Source of the DNA: an uncultured Lachnospiraceae bacterium | GTDB taxonomy: Bacteria; Bacillota; Clostridia; Lachnospirales; Lachnospiraceae | Assembly (NCBI GenBank): GCA_910579285.1 | Contig: CAJTTT010000008.1 | Coordinates: 55,870 to 119,869 of the forward strand | DNA: 64,000 nt | Reading direction: 5' to 3' | Shown: positions 52,911 through 61,343 of the stretch, piece by piece | How positions within the stretch are numbered: position 1 is the first letter of the stretch | How the letters are laid out: each line of letters begins with the position of its first letter | Position numbers and translations under genes: made by a program | The notes under the pieces: generated by a model | The model's database searches: none | What the model was told of the DNA's origin: nothing | The model's input: only the letters and a program-made list of their open reading frames with translations

Positions 52911-52998
52911 TCCTAATTTTACGGATTCTGGGCTTTTTGTCAATTACTTTGATCATAAATATTAAGAAATTTAGTCATACCCTCATGGAATGCGTAAA

Positions 52999-53850
52999 TC
53001 AGTGCATTCCCGGGCCATGAATGACAGCATAGATTTCCCTTTTCGGCACGCCGCGGTCTTTCGCGACCTGTTTCATGGCTGTTTTCTGATCCATCCCTCC
53101 CTTCTCGTAAAGAGCCATATGTTCCTCCACCGTCATGCTCTGCCAGGAATCCTGCCGTTCCTCTTCCTTCTGCCGCAGACTCTTTCCCTCCACGACAAGT
53201 ACATACTCTCCGCGCGGCTCCTCCCGCTCATAGAGGGAAAGGGCCTCGCCAATAGTGGTAGGCAGTATCGTTTCAAACTTTTTCGTCAGCTCCCTGCAAA
53301 GTGTGATCCTGCGCTCACCCAGAGCCCCATACAGCTCACCAAGCGTCCGCACCAGATGGTGGGGCGCCTCATAAATGACAATCGTGCGTGATTCCTCCTT
53401 AAGCTCCGCAAGGATCTGCGTCTTTTCCTTTTTATCCGAAGGCAGAAAACCCTCGAAACAAAACCGTCTGGAGGAAAGCCCCGAAAGCGTAAGCGCCGTG
53501 ATGCAGGCTGCCGGGCCGGGCAGAGAAGTGACCGCAATGCCCCTCTCCTGGCACTTCTGTACAAGCACCTCTCCCGGATCGGAAATGGCCGGGGTTCCCG
53601 CGTCTGAAATCAGAGCCACATTCTTTCCCTGCTGCATCTGTTCCACAAGGTAGTCTGCTTTTTCTACTTTATTATATTCATGGTAGCTTGTCATAGAAGT
53701 TCTGATCCCGAAATGATTCAGAAGCTTAATGCTGTTTCGCGTATCCTCCGCCGCAATCAGATCCACATTCTGCAGCGTCTCCACAACACGGGGCGTCATA
53801 TCCCCCAGATTCCCAATCGGCGTCGCACACAGATATAACATTCCCGGCAT
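52999..53850 (-). CDS. rsmI: 16S rRNA 2'-O-ribose C1402 methyltransferase
   Basis: Tetrapyrrole-methylase-fold enzyme of 283 residues that methylates C1402 in the decoding centre. Motifs are CATPIGNLGDMTPR, AAEDTRNSIKLL, LISDAGTPAISDPG and the LPGPAACITAL segment. AAAGGATAAAG precedes ATG 53850. Its neighbourhood (trmN6-like, ricT, holB, yaaR) matches the Bacillus yaaO-yabC region, supporting orthology. Confidence 0.95.
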   Translation of the reverse strand: MPGMLYLCATPIGNLGDMTPRVVETLQNVDLIAAEDTRNSIKLLNHFGIRTSMTSYHEYNKVEKADYLVEQMQQGKNVALISDAGTPAISDPGEVLVQKCQERGIAVTSLPGPAACITALTLSGLSSRRFCFEGFLPSDKKEKTQILAELKEESRTIVIYEAPHHLVRTLGELYGALGERRITLCRELTKKFETILPTTIGEALSLYEREEPRGEYVLVVEGKSLRQKEEERQDSWQSMTVEEHMALYEKGGMDQKTAMKQVAKDRGVPKREIYAVIHGPGMH

Positions 53851-53960
53851 ATACTTTATCCTTTCAAATCCTTCATCCTCTTAATCATTTGTCTTTTCTG
53901 CTCCTTTATCCGCCCACCCTTTTGCCATTTCTGGTCTCTTTATCCTCTCAAATCCACGCA

Positions 53961-53986
53961 GAGAATGCCGCTTGTCAGGCATTCTC
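53961..53986. repeat. Palindrome GAGAATGCC...GGCATTCTC
   Basis: A 9-bp perfect stem with an 8-base loop, related to the palindrome at 52534-52552. It sits next to the larger folded element at 53989-54072, between rsmI and the methyltransferase gene. Confidence 0.65.
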
Positions 53987-53988
53987 TT

Positions 53989-54072
53989 ACGCAAACTGTA
54001 GTACTTCCAAGTCAGCTGTGCTGACTTTGTTCCTGTCCAATGGCGGGACGTCTTTAGAAGTACTTTTTGCGT
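53989..54072. other. Folded 84-nt intergenic element (three-way-junction-like)
   Basis: Nested complementarity: ACGCAAA/TTTGCGT at the ends, AGTACTTC/GAAGTACT inside, then two inner hairpins, AAGTCAGC-TGT-GCTGACTT and GTCC...GGAC. It touches the stop codon of the methyltransferase gene. It could be a structured RNA, a mRNA-end element or a small mobile palindromic element. I do not recognise an Rfam class. Confidence 0.5.
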
Positions 54073-54821
54073 TAGTAGCCATACACCTCATAAATCTCCG
54101 GCATATACACCCCCGGTTCCCGGTACACAATCAGCGGCTTCTCCACCGTCATCCGCGGCCTGCCGCCCCGTACCGCCTCCAGAAGAACCATGTTCGGCTC
54201 CTTGTCCACAAACGGATATACCAGCCGCATACGCTTCGGCTCCAGCTTATATTTGGTCAGCATCACGATAATTTCCGCCAGCCGGAACGGCCTGTGCACG
54301 AGAAAAAACCTGCCTCCCGGCACGAGAAGTCTGGCCGTCTGTGATATCACATCCTCCAGCGTGCAGAGAATCTCATGCCTTGCTATGGCCTTTGCATCCG
54401 AAGGATTCTGCAGGCCGTGCTGCCCGATCATATAAGGCGGATTACAGGTAATAACGTCAAAGGAAGCAGCGTCAAACAGCTTATCTGCCTCCTTAATATC
54501 CCCGGTAATAATATCTATCTTTTCTTCCAGCCCGTTTAAGGCTACGCTCCGCCCCGCCATCTCCGCACTGTCCGCCTGAATCTCCAGCCCGGTCAGACGC
54601 GCAGCCTGTGTTTTCGCCTCCAGCAGAATGGGAATGATTCCCGTCCCTGTTCCCAGGTCGAGCACCCGCGCCCCATCCTTCACCACCGCAAAACCTGACA
54701 GGAGCACCGCATCCATCCCGAAGCAGAAACGATCCGGGTCCTGTATGATATGGTACCCGTTCCTCTGCAAATCATCAATCCGCTCATTCTCTTTCAAAGG
54801 TATATCCCGCTTCCGCACCAT
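54072..54821 (-). CDS. TrmN6-like N6-adenine methyltransferase (YabB)
   Basis: SAM-dependent methyltransferase of 249 residues. The SAM loop LDLGTGTGIIPILL and catalytic NPPY near residue 128 place it with YabB/TrmN6, which methylates A37 of tRNA1(Val). It starts 12 bases after ricT ends. The gene order relative to ricT and rsmI agrees with Bacillus yabB. The tRNA target is a family inference. Confidence 0.9.
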   Translation of the reverse strand: MVRKRDIPLKENERIDDLQRNGYHIIQDPDRFCFGMDAVLLSGFAVVKDGARVLDLGTGTGIIPILLEAKTQAARLTGLEIQADSAEMAGRSVALNGLEEKIDIITGDIKEADKLFDAASFDVITCNPPYMIGQHGLQNPSDAKAIARHEILCTLEDVISQTARLLVPGGRFFLVHRPFRLAEIIVMLTKYKLEPKRMRLVYPFVDKEPNMVLLEAVRGGRPRMTVEKPLIVYREPGVYMPEIYEVYGY

Positions 54822-54833
54822 CCGTTCTCCGAT

Positions 54834-55733
54834 TTATTTTCCTGCCCCATCTTTCTTTTCCAGCTTTTCCAGTTCTTTCAATTCCGCATCGTTCGTCTCC
54901 GCCTTGCGGTTCTTTCCGTGTCTTCTCTTAAACCGAAGCTGCTCCGCCCGATACTCCTGAATCTCTTTTTCATCTCCTACATCCACCACGACCTTCACGA
55001 GCTGCCGCAGCACGTTCACACTGTGCACCTCACCCTTCAGCCCATCGTCCGTAGTCACAAAGTCACCCACATTCGGAAGCTTTTTGTTCAGCTCCTCGTA
55101 AGTTTCCTCCTCATTTTTCAGACAGCACATCAGCCTGCCGCAGACGCCGGAAATCTTCGTAGGATTTAAAGACAGATTCTGCTCCTTTGCCATCTTGATC
55201 GATACCGGCGCAAATTCCGACAAATGCGTATGACAGCAGAGCGGTCGTCCGCAGATACCGATTCCGCCCAGAATCTTCGTCTCATCCCTCACCCCGATCT
55301 GGCGCAGCTCAATTCTCGTCTTAAACACGGCCGCAAGGTCCTTCACCAGCTCCCTGAAATCAATGCGCCCGTCCGCCGTAAAATAAAAGAGAACTTTATT
55401 GTTATCGAAAGTGTATTCTGCGTCAATCAGTTTCATCTGCAGCCCGTGTTTTCTGATTTTTTCCAGACAAATTTTGAAGGCGTCTTTCTCTCTCTGCTTG
55501 TTCGACGCCTCCTGTTCATCATCCTTCTGGTTCGCTATCCTGAGAACTGACTTGAGAGGCTGCACGACCTTTTCGTCCTCCACCTCTCTGGGAGCCCCGA
55601 TCACCGTGCCGTATTCAATCCCTCTGGCCGTCTCCACGATCACATGATCCCCCTGCTTGATCTCGAACTTTCCCGGATCAAAAAAATATACTTTACCGGC
55701 GGTACGAAACCGCACGCCTATTACCTTAGTCAT
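54834..55733 (-). CDS. ricT: RicT/YaaT, PSP1-domain protein
   Basis: Protein of 299 residues with the PSP1 domain. It carries paired cysteine motifs CGRPLCC and CGRLMCC, which in Bacillus RicT bind Fe-S clusters. With RicA and RicF, RicT assists RNase Y in mRNA maturation and affects sporulation and biofilm formation. No ricA or ricF gene is visible here. A basic, Lys/Glu-rich tail (about 255-299) is longer than usual. It follows holB, as in Bacillus. Confidence 0.93.
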   Translation of the reverse strand: MTKVIGVRFRTAGKVYFFDPGKFEIKQGDHVIVETARGIEYGTVIGAPREVEDEKVVQPLKSVLRIANQKDDEQEASNKQREKDAFKICLEKIRKHGLQMKLIDAEYTFDNNKVLFYFTADGRIDFRELVKDLAAVFKTRIELRQIGVRDETKILGGIGICGRPLCCHTHLSEFAPVSIKMAKEQNLSLNPTKISGVCGRLMCCLKNEEETYEELNKKLPNVGDFVTTDDGLKGEVHSVNVLRQLVKVVVDVGDEKEIQEYRAEQLRFKRRHGKNRKAETNDAELKELEKLEKKDGAGK

Positions 55734-55805
55734 AATCTATCAACCTCCACATTACCTGCCGCTTACCTTTTCAAAAAAGTAAGCGCAGTGTCACTTCATT
55801 CCCTA

Positions 55806-56795
55806 TCAATTTTCCTTGATGGTGAGCAGTAAAAGCTCCATCGTCAGGTCAAAATTGACATTGGCCTCCAGCCTTCTCTTCGCCTGCTGGAGCGCATTCA
55901 CGATCTTCTCAATGCCCTCATAAGGACTCCTGTCCGCCACCCGCCTGATCTGCTGAATCTCATTGCGGAAAATCAGACTGTTCATATCTTTTGTCGCCTT
56001 AAACAGAAGCACATCCCTATACCAAACCGTCAAAATATCCAGATAATCATTGATATCCAGATTGTACTCCGTAATCTTTTTGATCGCCTTGACGATCTCG
56101 TTGATCTCCATGTCGTTGATATATTTTACCAGCGAAATGGCTTCCTCCTTAACCTTTTCAAACTCCTCGCTGCCCGCCAGATGTTTCGCTTTACCTACAT
56201 TTCCCCTCGCGAAGGCAACGCAGATGTTCGCCTTATAGTCAGGCACCGCCAGCTCTTCCATCAAATATTTTTTTACCAGCGCATCCGGCACCGGCTTCAT
56301 ATTTAACACCACACAGCGGCTGATAATCGTTGGCAAAAGCTCCTCCACATTGGAGGTAAGAATCAGAATCACCGCGTAGGCCGGCGGCTCCTCCAGCGTC
56401 TTTAAGAGTGCATTCTGCGCCTGCGGCGTCATCTTTTCACCCTCGTTCATAATATAAATCTTGCGTGGGCTGCTGTAGGGTTTGATTCCGATGTCATTGT
56501 TAATCTGTTCCCTGATATCCTCCACTCCAATGGTGTTGGGCTTTTCATGGCTTACATAGATAATATCCGGCTGGTTGCGGTTTATCGCCTGTTTACAGGA
56601 ATGACACTCCCCGCAAGGCTCCGTCCCTCCCTTTTCGCACTGTAAGGCCATCGCAAAGAGACGGGCGATATACTCTTTGCCCGCATTGCGCTCTCCGTTA
56701 ATGATATAAGCGTGGGAAACCTTGTCCATCTCAATCGCATTCTTTATATGCTGTTTCAGTTCTTCCTGACCGACAATATCCGAAAATTTTGCCAT
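55806..56795 (-). CDS. holB: DNA polymerase III subunit delta'
   Basis: Clamp-loader subunit of 329 residues with an AAA+ fold. The N-terminus FSDIVGQEELKQHI, a degenerate P-loop (GERNAGKEY, non-catalytic as expected for delta'), a zinc motif with CGECHSC, and the SRC sensor in TIISRCVVL are visible. It helps load the sliding clamp during replication. It follows a yaaR gene and precedes ricT, the conserved Firmicute order. Confidence 0.94.
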   Translation of the reverse strand: MAKFSDIVGQEELKQHIKNAIEMDKVSHAYIINGERNAGKEYIARLFAMALQCEKGGTEPCGECHSCKQAINRNQPDIIYVSHEKPNTIGVEDIREQINNDIGIKPYSSPRKIYIMNEGEKMTPQAQNALLKTLEEPPAYAVILILTSNVEELLPTIISRCVVLNMKPVPDALVKKYLMEELAVPDYKANICVAFARGNVGKAKHLAGSEEFEKVKEEAISLVKYINDMEINEIVKAIKKITEYNLDINDYLDILTVWYRDVLLFKATKDMNSLIFRNEIQQIRRVADRSPYEGIEKIVNALQQAKRRLEANVNFDLTMELLLLTIKEN

Positions 56796-56834
56796 ACATT
56801 TATCCCCCTGTAAGTTCCCAACCGCTGCCCGCAG

Positions 56835-57275
56835 TTAAGTAAAGATATCCAGCAATAACCCCCGGATTTCACCGATTTTTTCAAGAATCGCCAGATTGTC
56901 CTGCTCATCCTTCACCAGCTCCTGCGCCAGTGCATCCAGATTCTGGTCAATCAGCCGGACGATCCCGTAAACCCTGTGACGCCCCCGTCTGTCCAAAAAA
57001 TTTTCTCTGGAAAAGGCGTGGGATCTGTTGACGATCTCATTCAGAAAATCTTTCACCAGCGTGCGGTAACGCTTCATGTCCTTAATATCACGGTGCTTGG
57101 CAAGCTTATCTCCCTGTCTGGTGATCTCCTCCATCATGCCGACCAGGGCATTCTGCAGATCCTGTTCCTCAATCCTGCTGACCAGAGTGAACTTAAAAGT
57201 GCCGTCTGTCTCCTGCTGCTGCATCGGCTGCTCGATCTGCGGCGCCTGCTGCACCTGATTTACTTTAATGTCCAC
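56835..57275 (-). CDS. YaaR family protein (DUF327)
   Basis: Small helical protein of 146 residues in the YaaR/DUF327 family, of unknown function, always near holB. Family residues appear in DKLAKHRDIKDMKRYRTLVK and RGRHRVYGIVRLIDQNLD. Start is GTG 57275 with GGGAGGTG six bases upstream. The first 25 residues are Gln/Pro-rich and probably disordered. Confidence 0.88.
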   Translation of the reverse strand: MDIKVNQVQQAPQIEQPMQQQETDGTFKFTLVSRIEEQDLQNALVGMMEEITRQGDKLAKHRDIKDMKRYRTLVKDFLNEIVNRSHAFSRENFLDRRGRHRVYGIVRLIDQNLDALAQELVKDEQDNLAILEKIGEIRGLLLDIFT

Positions 57276-57305
57276 TCACGTCACCTCCCTCACCACTGAC
57301 TCTTT

Positions 57306-57893
57306 TTATAAGCGCTCCTGCAGATAATCCATAATCTCGTTCAAACAGCCTTCCAGCTGATCGTTATAAAAAGTCCTGTCTATTTTGGAAAGCGCCATCT
57401 TTTCCTCAGAAAAGTCCTGCGCATCGGCCAGATACCGCCTGCACAGCTCCTCATATTTCGGATGATCCTGCGCCTTTTCCCGGTCCAGCGCACGCTGCAG
57501 GCGCACCCCGTCATCCAGCTCGATCATAACCGGGAGCACCTTATCCGCTCCGTAAAACCCGCGAAGCTGATCGTAAGCCTCCAGCGTGCCTATCAGCACA
57601 TAAGAATGGGCAGAAAGATCAATCTCCGTATCTGCCACGGTAAAATACCGCCAGACGCCGTAGCAGGTGTCATAGGCCCTCGCCTCCACCACACTGCCCT
57701 GCCTCAGAAAGCTCTGAAAACCCTCTTCATCCGTAAAATGATACTCCACGCCATCCTGTTCCCCCGCCCGGATCGGACGGGTTGTATACGGCACAATCGT
57801 CTTTAAAGGCACTGTTTTTTGCGCCAGCAGTCTCTTATATATGGTATCCTTTCCCGATGAGCTTTTCCCCATCAGGCATACTATTTTTCCCAT
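57306..57893 (-). CDS. Guanylate kinase-like protein
   Basis: P-loop protein of 195 residues. GKSSSGKDT is the ATP loop, and TTRPIRAGEQDGVEYHF follows the GMP-binding signature of guanylate kinases. It lies between the Orn/Lys/Arg decarboxylase gene and yaaR, the place where Bacillus has tmk (thymidylate kinase). It differs from housekeeping Gmk in several positions around residue 70-80 and is probably a paralogue. Whether it acts on GMP or another nucleotide is uncertain. Confidence 0.82.
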   Translation of the reverse strand: MGKIVCLMGKSSSGKDTIYKRLLAQKTVPLKTIVPYTTRPIRAGEQDGVEYHFTDEEGFQSFLRQGSVVEARAYDTCYGVWRYFTVADTEIDLSAHSYVLIGTLEAYDQLRGFYGADKVLPVMIELDDGVRLQRALDREKAQDHPKYEELCRRYLADAQDFSEEKMALSKIDRTFYNDQLEGCLNEIMDYLQERL

Positions 57894-57931
57894 GCCATTA
57901 TCTTACCTTAATATAACAAGAATTTCAACCG

Positions 57932-59380
57932 CTATAACGCTACCACAACAACCTCACCCTGCTCAGTTACGCCCTGCACGGCCAGCCCCATTTTCCGACA
58001 TTCCTCGATCCGTTTTATCACCGTTTCATCAAGAATCTCCCCCGGCGCCACAATCGGACTTCCCGGTGGATAAAGGTTGATAAAACCTGCCGCGATCCTG
58101 CCTATGGCCTTCTGCATGGGAATCTGCTCCCATTCACTGTGAAATGCCCGGGCAAGGGTCATGCCGCCCTTAAGCTGCCTGTCTGAAAATACCGGCTTTT
58201 TCCCCGCTGCCGGTATTTCAGCGCCTGCACTCTCCTCTATCCTATCATCTATTTCACAGAGTGCGTCAGCCAATCTCTGCCATCCCACCGCTTCGTCCAT
58301 CAGCGTCATAATCGCCAGCACATAAGTTTCTCCCGCCATCTCCATTTCCAGATGATAGGTTTCCCGCAGAATGTCATAAAGTTCCTTTCCTGTCATATTT
58401 GTTCCCTTGACAGAAATCACCATTTTTCCAAGATCCCATCCCTTGAGTTCGTGCTTCTTTGATGACACTCGTGTCATTTTTCCAATGCGGATATGGGCAA
58501 GGGACGCCGTCTTTTCACAAAAGCTCACATAATGCCCCCGCATCGCAGCAAAACGCTCCTGCCCCTGCTCCTCCAGAAACTTGATGCAGGAGTCCATGCT
58601 GGCCATCAGCACATAGGAAGGGCTGCTGCTTTGCAGCATGCAGAGGTATCTGCGCAGTTTCTCTCTGTTTACCCTGTCGCCGTTCACATGAAGCAGCGCC
58701 GTCTGTGTCATTGCCGGAAGCGTCTTATGCAGACTATGGATCACCAGATCCGCTCCCCCTGCAATAGCTCCCTGAGGCAGATGGGTCGACAGGCCAAAGT
58801 GCGCTCCGTGCGCCTCATCCACAATCAGTATCTTACCCCGTCCATGTACTTCGGCTGCAATGGCAGGTATATCGGAAAGAACGCCCTCGTAAGTGGGTGA
58901 TGTGACTACCACTGCCTTCACCTCAGGATATGTATCCAGGAGAACGCCAATCTCCTCCGCAGACACGCCGTCACAGATATCGTACTCCGAAATCATCTTC
59001 GGATAGTAATACCGCACAATGAGTCCGTGCATAATGGCTGCATGGTACACCGATTTGTGACAGTTGCGCGCTATTAAAATCTCATCCAGAGGCTCCGCCG
59101 CCGTCATAATAGCGGCCAGCGCCCCGCTGGTGCTACCGTTTATCAGAAAGAACGTCTCATCCGACCCGTAAAGGCTGTTTGCCCGAAGCTGTGCCTCCTT
59201 CAGAACCCCCTCCGCCTGATACAGATTGTCAAAACCGTCTATCTCCGTTATGTCGATTTTATGATACTCCGCCATCTCGCCGCCTGCCGGGTTTCGTTTA
59301 TGTCCCGGCATATGATAGGGATAAAAATCGCTTGCCGCATAGTCTGATAATGCCTGATACAGGCTCTTACGCGCCGTCAT
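57932..59380 (-). CDS. Orn/Lys/Arg decarboxylase-like PLP enzyme (YaaO-like)
   Basis: PLP enzyme of 482 residues of the short fold-type I Orn/Lys/Arg decarboxylases. DEAHGAHFG holds the cofactor aspartate and HSLHKTLPAMTQ the Schiff-base lysine. It lacks the N-terminal wing domain of the E. coli inducible enzymes. Polyamine or cadaverine synthesis is the likely role; substrate choice is not clear. Its ATGA start overlaps the HD-domain gene stop by four bases. Confidence 0.9.
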   Translation of the reverse strand: MTARKSLYQALSDYAASDFYPYHMPGHKRNPAGGEMAEYHKIDITEIDGFDNLYQAEGVLKEAQLRANSLYGSDETFFLINGSTSGALAAIMTAAEPLDEILIARNCHKSVYHAAIMHGLIVRYYYPKMISEYDICDGVSAEEIGVLLDTYPEVKAVVVTSPTYEGVLSDIPAIAAEVHGRGKILIVDEAHGAHFGLSTHLPQGAIAGGADLVIHSLHKTLPAMTQTALLHVNGDRVNREKLRRYLCMLQSSSPSYVLMASMDSCIKFLEEQGQERFAAMRGHYVSFCEKTASLAHIRIGKMTRVSSKKHELKGWDLGKMVISVKGTNMTGKELYDILRETYHLEMEMAGETYVLAIMTLMDEAVGWQRLADALCEIDDRIEESAGAEIPAAGKKPVFSDRQLKGGMTLARAFHSEWEQIPMQKAIGRIAAGFINLYPPGSPIVAPGEILDETVIKRIEECRKMGLAVQGVTEQGEVVVVAL

Positions 59381-59919
59381 GACGCTTTGGCCCCGTGTCC
59401 CCGGTGAACGCCCACAGTTTCCATCAATGAGCAGTATTTATCCGCGGCAGTCACGACCCAGGCCTCTCTGCAGGTGGGCGGCACCACCGACAACGGCCAC
59501 ATATGTTTCTTTATAATTTCCCGCTGTACATCGTTCAAATGATACTCCTTTTCCGCATTGCGAAGCGCTGTCATAGGATGATGAAAACCGTGCAGACGCT
59601 TTCTCTGGGACAGATATGCCTTATCATGCCAGTCGTAGAGAAAATAGTCGTGCAGCAGCGCTCCCCGGATCAGATCATGCATGTTACATCCAATCCCCAG
59701 CTTTTTGTTTAACAGAAGACTGTAACGCGCCACATCCATGCAGTGATTATGCACCGACATGGTGCCGTGCTGGATGTGCATTCTGGTTCTCATAAAATTT
59801 TCAGATCTCAGGATGTCCTCGCCGTGCTCCCGAAGCAGCTCATGGATTCTCTTATGGCGTTCGTAAAGCCTTTGCAGACGCTCCCTGCGTCTTCTTTTAT
59901 GGTTCTTCAACAGTTCCAT
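59377..59919 (-). CDS. HD-domain phosphohydrolase
   Basis: Protein of 180 residues with an HD domain: His in SVHNHCMDVARYS, HD in GALLHDYFLYDW, and later DKYCSLMET near the C-terminus. The first 30 residues are highly basic (KNHKRRRRERLQR). Such small HD proteins hydrolyse phosphoester bonds in nucleotides. GGAGGAAAAGAAG precedes ATG 59919. It is coupled by overlap to the decarboxylase gene. Confidence 0.88.
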   Translation of the reverse strand: MELLKNHKRRRRERLQRLYERHKRIHELLREHGEDILRSENFMRTRMHIQHGTMSVHNHCMDVARYSLLLNKKLGIGCNMHDLIRGALLHDYFLYDWHDKAYLSQRKRLHGFHHPMTALRNAEKEYHLNDVQREIIKKHMWPLSVVPPTCREAWVVTAADKYCSLMETVGVHRGHGAKAS

Positions 59920-59964
59920 TCTTCTTTTCCTCCATTTCCTGCGGGTTTTATTGATAAATTCCTT

Positions 59965-61146
59965 TTACTGTTTTTCTTCCACCAGCTTATGCAGTATCTC
60001 TGCACGGTGTGCCCAGGTATGTCCCTCCTGCGCCAGCTCGTAACCGCCGTCTGCGATGGACTGCATACGCTCTGTGTCCTTCAACAGTTCTTCCGCTAGC
60101 TCTGGCAGCCGCTCCATCTCCGCCAGCGAATACAGTCTGCAGTCACCGCCGTCATGCAGAATCTCATCCAGATACACGCTGCTGTCCGTCAGACATACTG
60201 CCCCGTTCAACATGGAATTAAAAATTCGGTCATGTGCGCCGTTCTTAAACCAGGGCATCACATTCAGAGCCAACTTCGTCTGGCACAGCTTTTTCAGACA
60301 TCCCTCCGAGTTCAGATTATTCATAATCATCAGATTCTCTGGATGCCTGCACTCCAGAAGATCCCAGCCGTCACCAAAAACATGAACCTTAATCCCGGCG
60401 TCCGCCAGTTCCTGCACCGCGCGCCCTCTGAAAGTGTAGCGCACATACAGGTCAATAAAGGTGAGCGCTGCCATAGCCTTTTTCAGCTCCTCCTCCGGCA
60501 CCTCGGAAAGCTCCGCAAGAAGATGGGCCTCTGCGACCTCTTCCACCGTCCTGCCCGGATGCGCCAAAAGATCCTCTATCATTCCATGATAAAAGGCTGT
60601 GTACTCATCGTCAATCCTTGTAATATATTTATCGAAAGTAGATGGCCTGCAATAGTTCCCCACCATTGTCACATCATACTTCCGGCAGGTAATCGGCACA
60701 TTTGATTTTTTCGGGTGCAGTTTCGTGCCCGCAAGCGGCAGAAACGGCCCGTTTTTGATTTCCGGGAAAAATCTGCGCATATAAGCCTCATGGTTCTTAT
60801 CAATGCTGATATGGTGATAATTCGCCGGAACCTTTTCCAGAAAATGATGATAATACATCGGATGATCCACCACAATATTATAACTGGGGATGCGCAGCGC
60901 CTCCCACATCATTGTATCGTTCTCATCCAGAAAATATGTTTCCCCGCTCATCCCGTGGAAATTAAAATTGATGAGCGCCGTGTTATCCTCTTCAAAAAAA
61001 CGAAAAAATTTCTCTGTGCTCTCCCAGGGCCTGCTCAGATCGTAAATAAACGTCTCATGCCCGATCGCCTTCATGGCCTCGGCAATCTGCAGGGAAAAAT
61101 ACCCCTGGGTTTCAATGTCTCCCGTAAAAAACAACAGCTTCTTCAT
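59965..61146 (-). CDS. CgeB-like glycosyltransferase
   Basis: Glycosyltransferase of 393 residues of the CgeB/GT4-like group. The N-terminal half (KLLFFTGDIETQGYFSLQIAEAM) is a DUF3880-like Rossmann domain, and the C-terminal half has MVGNYCR, HVFGDGWDLL, LALNVMPWFKNGAHDRIFNSML and GAVCLTDSS, the donor-binding region. CgeB modifies the outer spore layer in Bacillus; here a spore or cell-surface glycan role is likely. GGAGTGCGGCG precedes ATG 61146. It lies 45 bases upstream of the HD gene. Confidence 0.87.
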   Translation of the reverse strand: MKKLLFFTGDIETQGYFSLQIAEAMKAIGHETFIYDLSRPWESTEKFFRFFEEDNTALINFNFHGMSGETYFLDENDTMMWEALRIPSYNIVVDHPMYYHHFLEKVPANYHHISIDKNHEAYMRRFFPEIKNGPFLPLAGTKLHPKKSNVPITCRKYDVTMVGNYCRPSTFDKYITRIDDEYTAFYHGMIEDLLAHPGRTVEEVAEAHLLAELSEVPEEELKKAMAALTFIDLYVRYTFRGRAVQELADAGIKVHVFGDGWDLLECRHPENLMIMNNLNSEGCLKKLCQTKLALNVMPWFKNGAHDRIFNSMLNGAVCLTDSSVYLDEILHDGGDCRLYSLAEMERLPELAEELLKDTERMQSIADGGYELAQEGHTWAHRAEILHKLVEEKQ

Positions 61147-61343
61147 CGCCGCACTCCTTTTTGTTGTGCCGTCAACTACTTTTTATATCGGCTGTATTTC
61201 ACAATTCCTGTACCGAGCAGTCCCTTTCCGTCAAACCATTTTAACATACGCTGAATTTCCAAGTCCTGCATAGCCCGGCGTCAGGCCCCTCTTTTCAGTA
61301 TAACACATCTGCCGCAAAACCGCGCGCCCTGTAATCAATCCGC

